This document shows, one piece after another, positions 14,436-15,837 of a stretch of 15,837 bases of DNA. The notes beneath the pieces were generated by a model. That model made no database searches. It saw only the letters and a program-made list of their open reading frames with translations, and was not told the origin of the DNA. The stretch's first letter is position 1. Every line of letters begins with the position of its first letter. The translations under genes were made by a program, and so were the position numbers. Source of the stretch: Verrucomicrobiota bacterium (GTDB taxonomy: Bacteria > Verrucomicrobiota > Verrucomicrobiia > Opitutales > Intestinicryptomonadaceae); contig JAEXGH010000015.1 in assembly GCA_023450935.1 (NCBI GenBank), forward strand, positions 1-15,837, in the 5' to 3' direction.

Positions 14436-15272
14436 CTAAGGGAGTAAACTGACTTGGTTGATGTTATTGCCGATTGTGTTTATTGATTCGAGATTCAAAT
14501 GGTTCGTATCGCCCCCATGGGGGCGGCGGCGGGTGCTCGGCGGTTCGTAGTTCAACGCCGAGTGCGGTCGCTCGTTATTGTAGTTTTCGCGCCATTTTTC
14601 CAGCTCCTCGCGCGCCTCACGCACGCTCTCGAACTCGACTCCACGCAATATCTCGTTGCGCATCGTCCCGTTGAAGCTTTCTATCTGCCCATTCTCCGTC
14701 GGCTTCCCCGGACTCGTAAACTCGAGCGTTATTCCCCGCTCTTTGCTCCACTTCTCCATATACCGACTCCTAAATTCCGACCCGTTGTCGCTCTTTATCG
14801 TCTTCGGCTTGACGTACAGACATATCAGCCTGTCCAACGCCTCCGCAACATCGTAGCCGCCGAAGCTTCTCGACACCTCGCAGCACAGGCATTCACGACT
14901 GTGGTCGTCTATCACGTTCAGTATCCGATAGCTCCTCTTGTTCTCCAAAACGTCGTACATAAAGTCCATACTCCATCTTTCGTTTATTTGTTTCGGCTGT
15001 CCGCTTTTTACTCGGTCGAAACGGCGTTCCTTGCGACGGCTTCGTTTGCCTATTTGCAGATGCTCCTGACGGTAGATTCTCAAAAACTTCTTGTGGTTCA
15101 CCTTTTCCCCGAGTCGGCGCAGGTAGTTGAACAACAGCCGATAACCCCAGCGGTAGTGTTTCCCGGCGAGTTCTTTTATGCGTTCGCGCAGTGCCTCGGA
15201 GCGACTCTTTTTGCGGTATGCAAACGCGCTTCTCGATATTCCGATTAGCCCGCAAGCCCGAACTGCCGCCAC
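14436..15272 (-). CDS. IS3-family transposase OrfB (DDE integrase catalytic part)
   Basis: The 278 residues from GTG 15272 contain an N-terminal HTH_21-like region (KELAGKHYRWGYRLLFNYLR) and an rve integrase core: D103 in WSMDFMYDV, D162 in IKSDNGSEF and E198 in GQIESFNGTMRNE. The D162-E198 spacing of 35 residues is the IS3 DD(35)E pattern. The frame is open upstream of 15272, beyond 15359, so the working protein is probably the OrfAB fusion made by -1 frameshifting, about 386 residues. A tail of some 35 residues after RPHSALNYEPPS is longer than I expect for the group. The stop lies 24 bases inside the right IS end. No inactivating change was seen. Confidence 0.92.
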   Translation of the reverse strand: MAAVRACGLIGISRSAFAYRKKSRSEALRERIKELAGKHYRWGYRLLFNYLRRLGEKVNHKKFLRIYRQEHLQIGKRSRRKERRFDRVKSGQPKQINERWSMDFMYDVLENKRSYRILNVIDDHSRECLCCEVSRSFGGYDVAEALDRLICLYVKPKTIKSDNGSEFRSRYMEKWSKERGITLEFTSPGKPTENGQIESFNGTMRNEILRGVEFESVREAREELEKWRENYNNERPHSALNYEPPSTRRRPHGGDTNHLNLESINTIGNNINQVSLLP

Positions 15273-15322
15273 CGTGTAGGTCGCTATGATATACGCGGCG
15301 GCGGTTCTTCGGACTTCGGGCT

Positions 15323-15595
15323 TTACCAGTTTTTTGAGTTGATGTCCCGTAGTATTGTGATGTCGAGCATCTGGTCAGCGACTATGCGCTTTAATCGCGC
15401 GTTCTCGCGCTCGAGCTCTCGAAGCCTTTGTATGCTCTTTGAGTCCATACCGCCGTATTTTGCCTTCCAGCGGTAATACGACGAATCGTTGACTCCGTAC
15501 TTGCGCAGCGTATCCGAAACGTTGTTCGATACCTCCGCTTCCTTGAGTATTTGCGTGATTTGCTCTTCCGTGTATTTTTTGCGTCTGTTGCCCAT
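15323..15595 (-). CDS. IS3-family transposase OrfA (DNA-binding part)
   Basis: The 90 residues from ATG 15595 (MGNRRKKYTEEQI) have an HTH_Tnp_1 helix-turn-helix (about 8-45, with ...NDSSYYRWKAKYGGM) and a leucine zipper-like helix (LRELERENARLKRIVADQML) used for multimerisation and binding of the terminal repeats. A Shine-Dalgarno AGGAAGG lies about 9 bases before this ATG and supports it over the in-frame ATG at 15619. The stop TAA (15325-15323) follows two codons after the slippery site. Confidence 0.9.
   Translation of the reverse strand: MGNRRKKYTEEQITQILKEAEVSNNVSDTLRKYGVNDSSYYRWKAKYGGMDSKSIQRLRELERENARLKRIVADQMLDITILRDINSKNW
15329..15335 (-). promoter_or_regulatory. Programmed -1 frameshift site A AAA AAC
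   Basis: In the OrfA frame the message reads TCA AAA AAC TGG TAA. The heptamer A AAA AAC allows tandem slippage by one base back, after which reading continues CTG GTA AAG CCC in the OrfB frame, which is open through to the OrfB stop. IS3 elements produce their transposase this way. Confidence 0.75.
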
Positions 15596-15719
15596 TTGAT
15601 TTGCCTTCCTATTTTGCAAATCAATCTACCCCTTGCAAGTCTGTCCTGTTTTTCGGGCACACAGCGAAAATAGTTGCAGAGTGAGTGAGCGATAAAAGAC
15701 TTGCGTATATAAGCAGGAA

Positions 15720-15749
15720 GAGCCCGTTAGCTTATTCGCTAACGGGCTC
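15720..15749 (-). terminator. rRNA operon terminator
   Basis: GAGCCCGTTAGC (15720-15731) and GCTAACGGGCTC (15738-15749) form a perfect 12-bp stem with a 6-base loop, directly after the 5S rRNA gene on the minus strand. The tail TTCCTGCTTATATA is only moderately T-rich. Bases 15662-15719 between this hairpin and the IS show no gene. Confidence 0.8.
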
Positions 15750-15751
15750 AT

Positions 15752-15837
15752 AATACTGGCAACAACCTACTCTCGCACAACAGCGGGGTCGTACTACCAT
15801 CGGCGGCTGAGAGCTTAACGAGCGTGTTCGAGATGGG
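15752..15837 (-). rRNA. rrf: 5S ribosomal RNA, 3' part, cut by the window edge
   Basis: The minus strand reads CCGAACACGCTCGTTAAGC, then GCCGCCGATGGTAGT, then TGCGAGAGTAGG and a final TTGCCAG, which are the conserved blocks of the 3' two-thirds of 5S rRNA in order. The mature 3' end is near 15752-15756. The 5' part, and presumably 23S and 16S rRNA, lie beyond the right edge. It is followed by the hairpin at 15720-15749. Confidence 0.95.

Larger units (their letters stand above)
14412..15661 (-). mobile_element. IS3-family insertion sequence, apparently intact (about 1.25 kb)
   Basis: The element has imperfect terminal inverted repeats, TGTGCCCAAAATTAGGGCAG at 14412 and TGTGCCCGAAAAACAGGACAG read from 15661, and begins and ends with TG/CA as IS3 elements do. 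It carries OrfA and OrfB in -1 relation with a slippery heptamer and a complete DDE triad. GCTG precedes the left end both here and in the relic at 10490, and GC precedes the right end, so the exact tips may lie up to 4 bases further out. I found no convincing target duplication. The CCC(A)AAA..GGACAG wording of the ends recalls the IS150/IS407-like part of the family. Confidence 0.88.

Noticed and set aside
14401..15676. TAGTTG on both sides of the IS (14401-14406 and 15671-15676) as a target duplication.
   Set aside because: The copies lie 5 and 9 bases away from the IS tips and are longer than the usual 3-4 bp of the family; chance is likely.
1..15837. CRISPR arrays, tRNA genes and riboswitches.
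   Set aside because: No evenly spaced direct repeats, no cloverleaf with conserved T-arm, and no recognisable riboswitch core were seen when reading both strands.

Overview
The window looks like a chromosomal segment of a Verrucomicrobiota bacterium, most likely an Opitutales-type lineage associated with a gut or another polysaccharide-rich habitat. That placement is an inference. It rests on the form of the omega subunit, the density of secreted glycoside hydrolases from five families, and the housekeeping cluster; no phylogeny could be run. Almost every gene lies on the minus strand, so transcription runs from high to low coordinates.

Right edge (15838 down to about 14350): the 3' part of a 5S rRNA gene, which marks the end of an rrn operon outside the window, followed by a strong hairpin terminator. 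An apparently intact IS3-family element of about 1.25 kb comes next, with OrfA, OrfB, a slippery heptamer A AAA AAC and terminal inverted repeats. A second Rho-independent terminator lies on its far side. The IS therefore sits in the short spacer distal to the rRNA operon.

Centre (about 14170 down to 3800): a run of carbohydrate-active genes. It holds a GH13 alpha-amylase-like lipoprotein, an orphan plus-strand glycosyl-hydrolase-like (GHL10/GH10-like) protein, a GH30 enzyme, a DUF5696 (GH101-like) protein and a GH20 enzyme. All but the lipoprotein carry signal-peptide-like N-termini. A Sel1-repeat protein lies between the GH20 and DUF5696 genes, and just downstream of it is a decayed tail of an integral membrane protein. 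Upstream of the orphan gene is a truncated left end of the same IS, nearly identical over the first 71 bases. The relic and the intact IS face each other and bracket about 5.2 kb containing the GHL10-like and GH13 genes.

Left (3613 down to 115): a PTS EIIA-like gene that overlaps a ClC-type anion channel/transporter gene by 4 bases (ATGA), then rpoZ, smpB and trmL. The last three form a compact cluster for transcription, ribosome rescue and tRNA modification. The window begins with a large imperfect palindrome that includes the trmL stop codon and contains a bidirectional terminator.

The extracellular enzymes probably act together on complex host or algal/plant glycans (N-acetylhexosaminides, beta-1,6-linked or mucin-type chains, alpha-glucans), but substrates are inferred from family only. 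I found no clear new defence or mobile system. The most unusual signals are the palindromes that span gene stop codons, the EIIA-ClC translational coupling with an atypical ClC anion site, and the paired IS ends.
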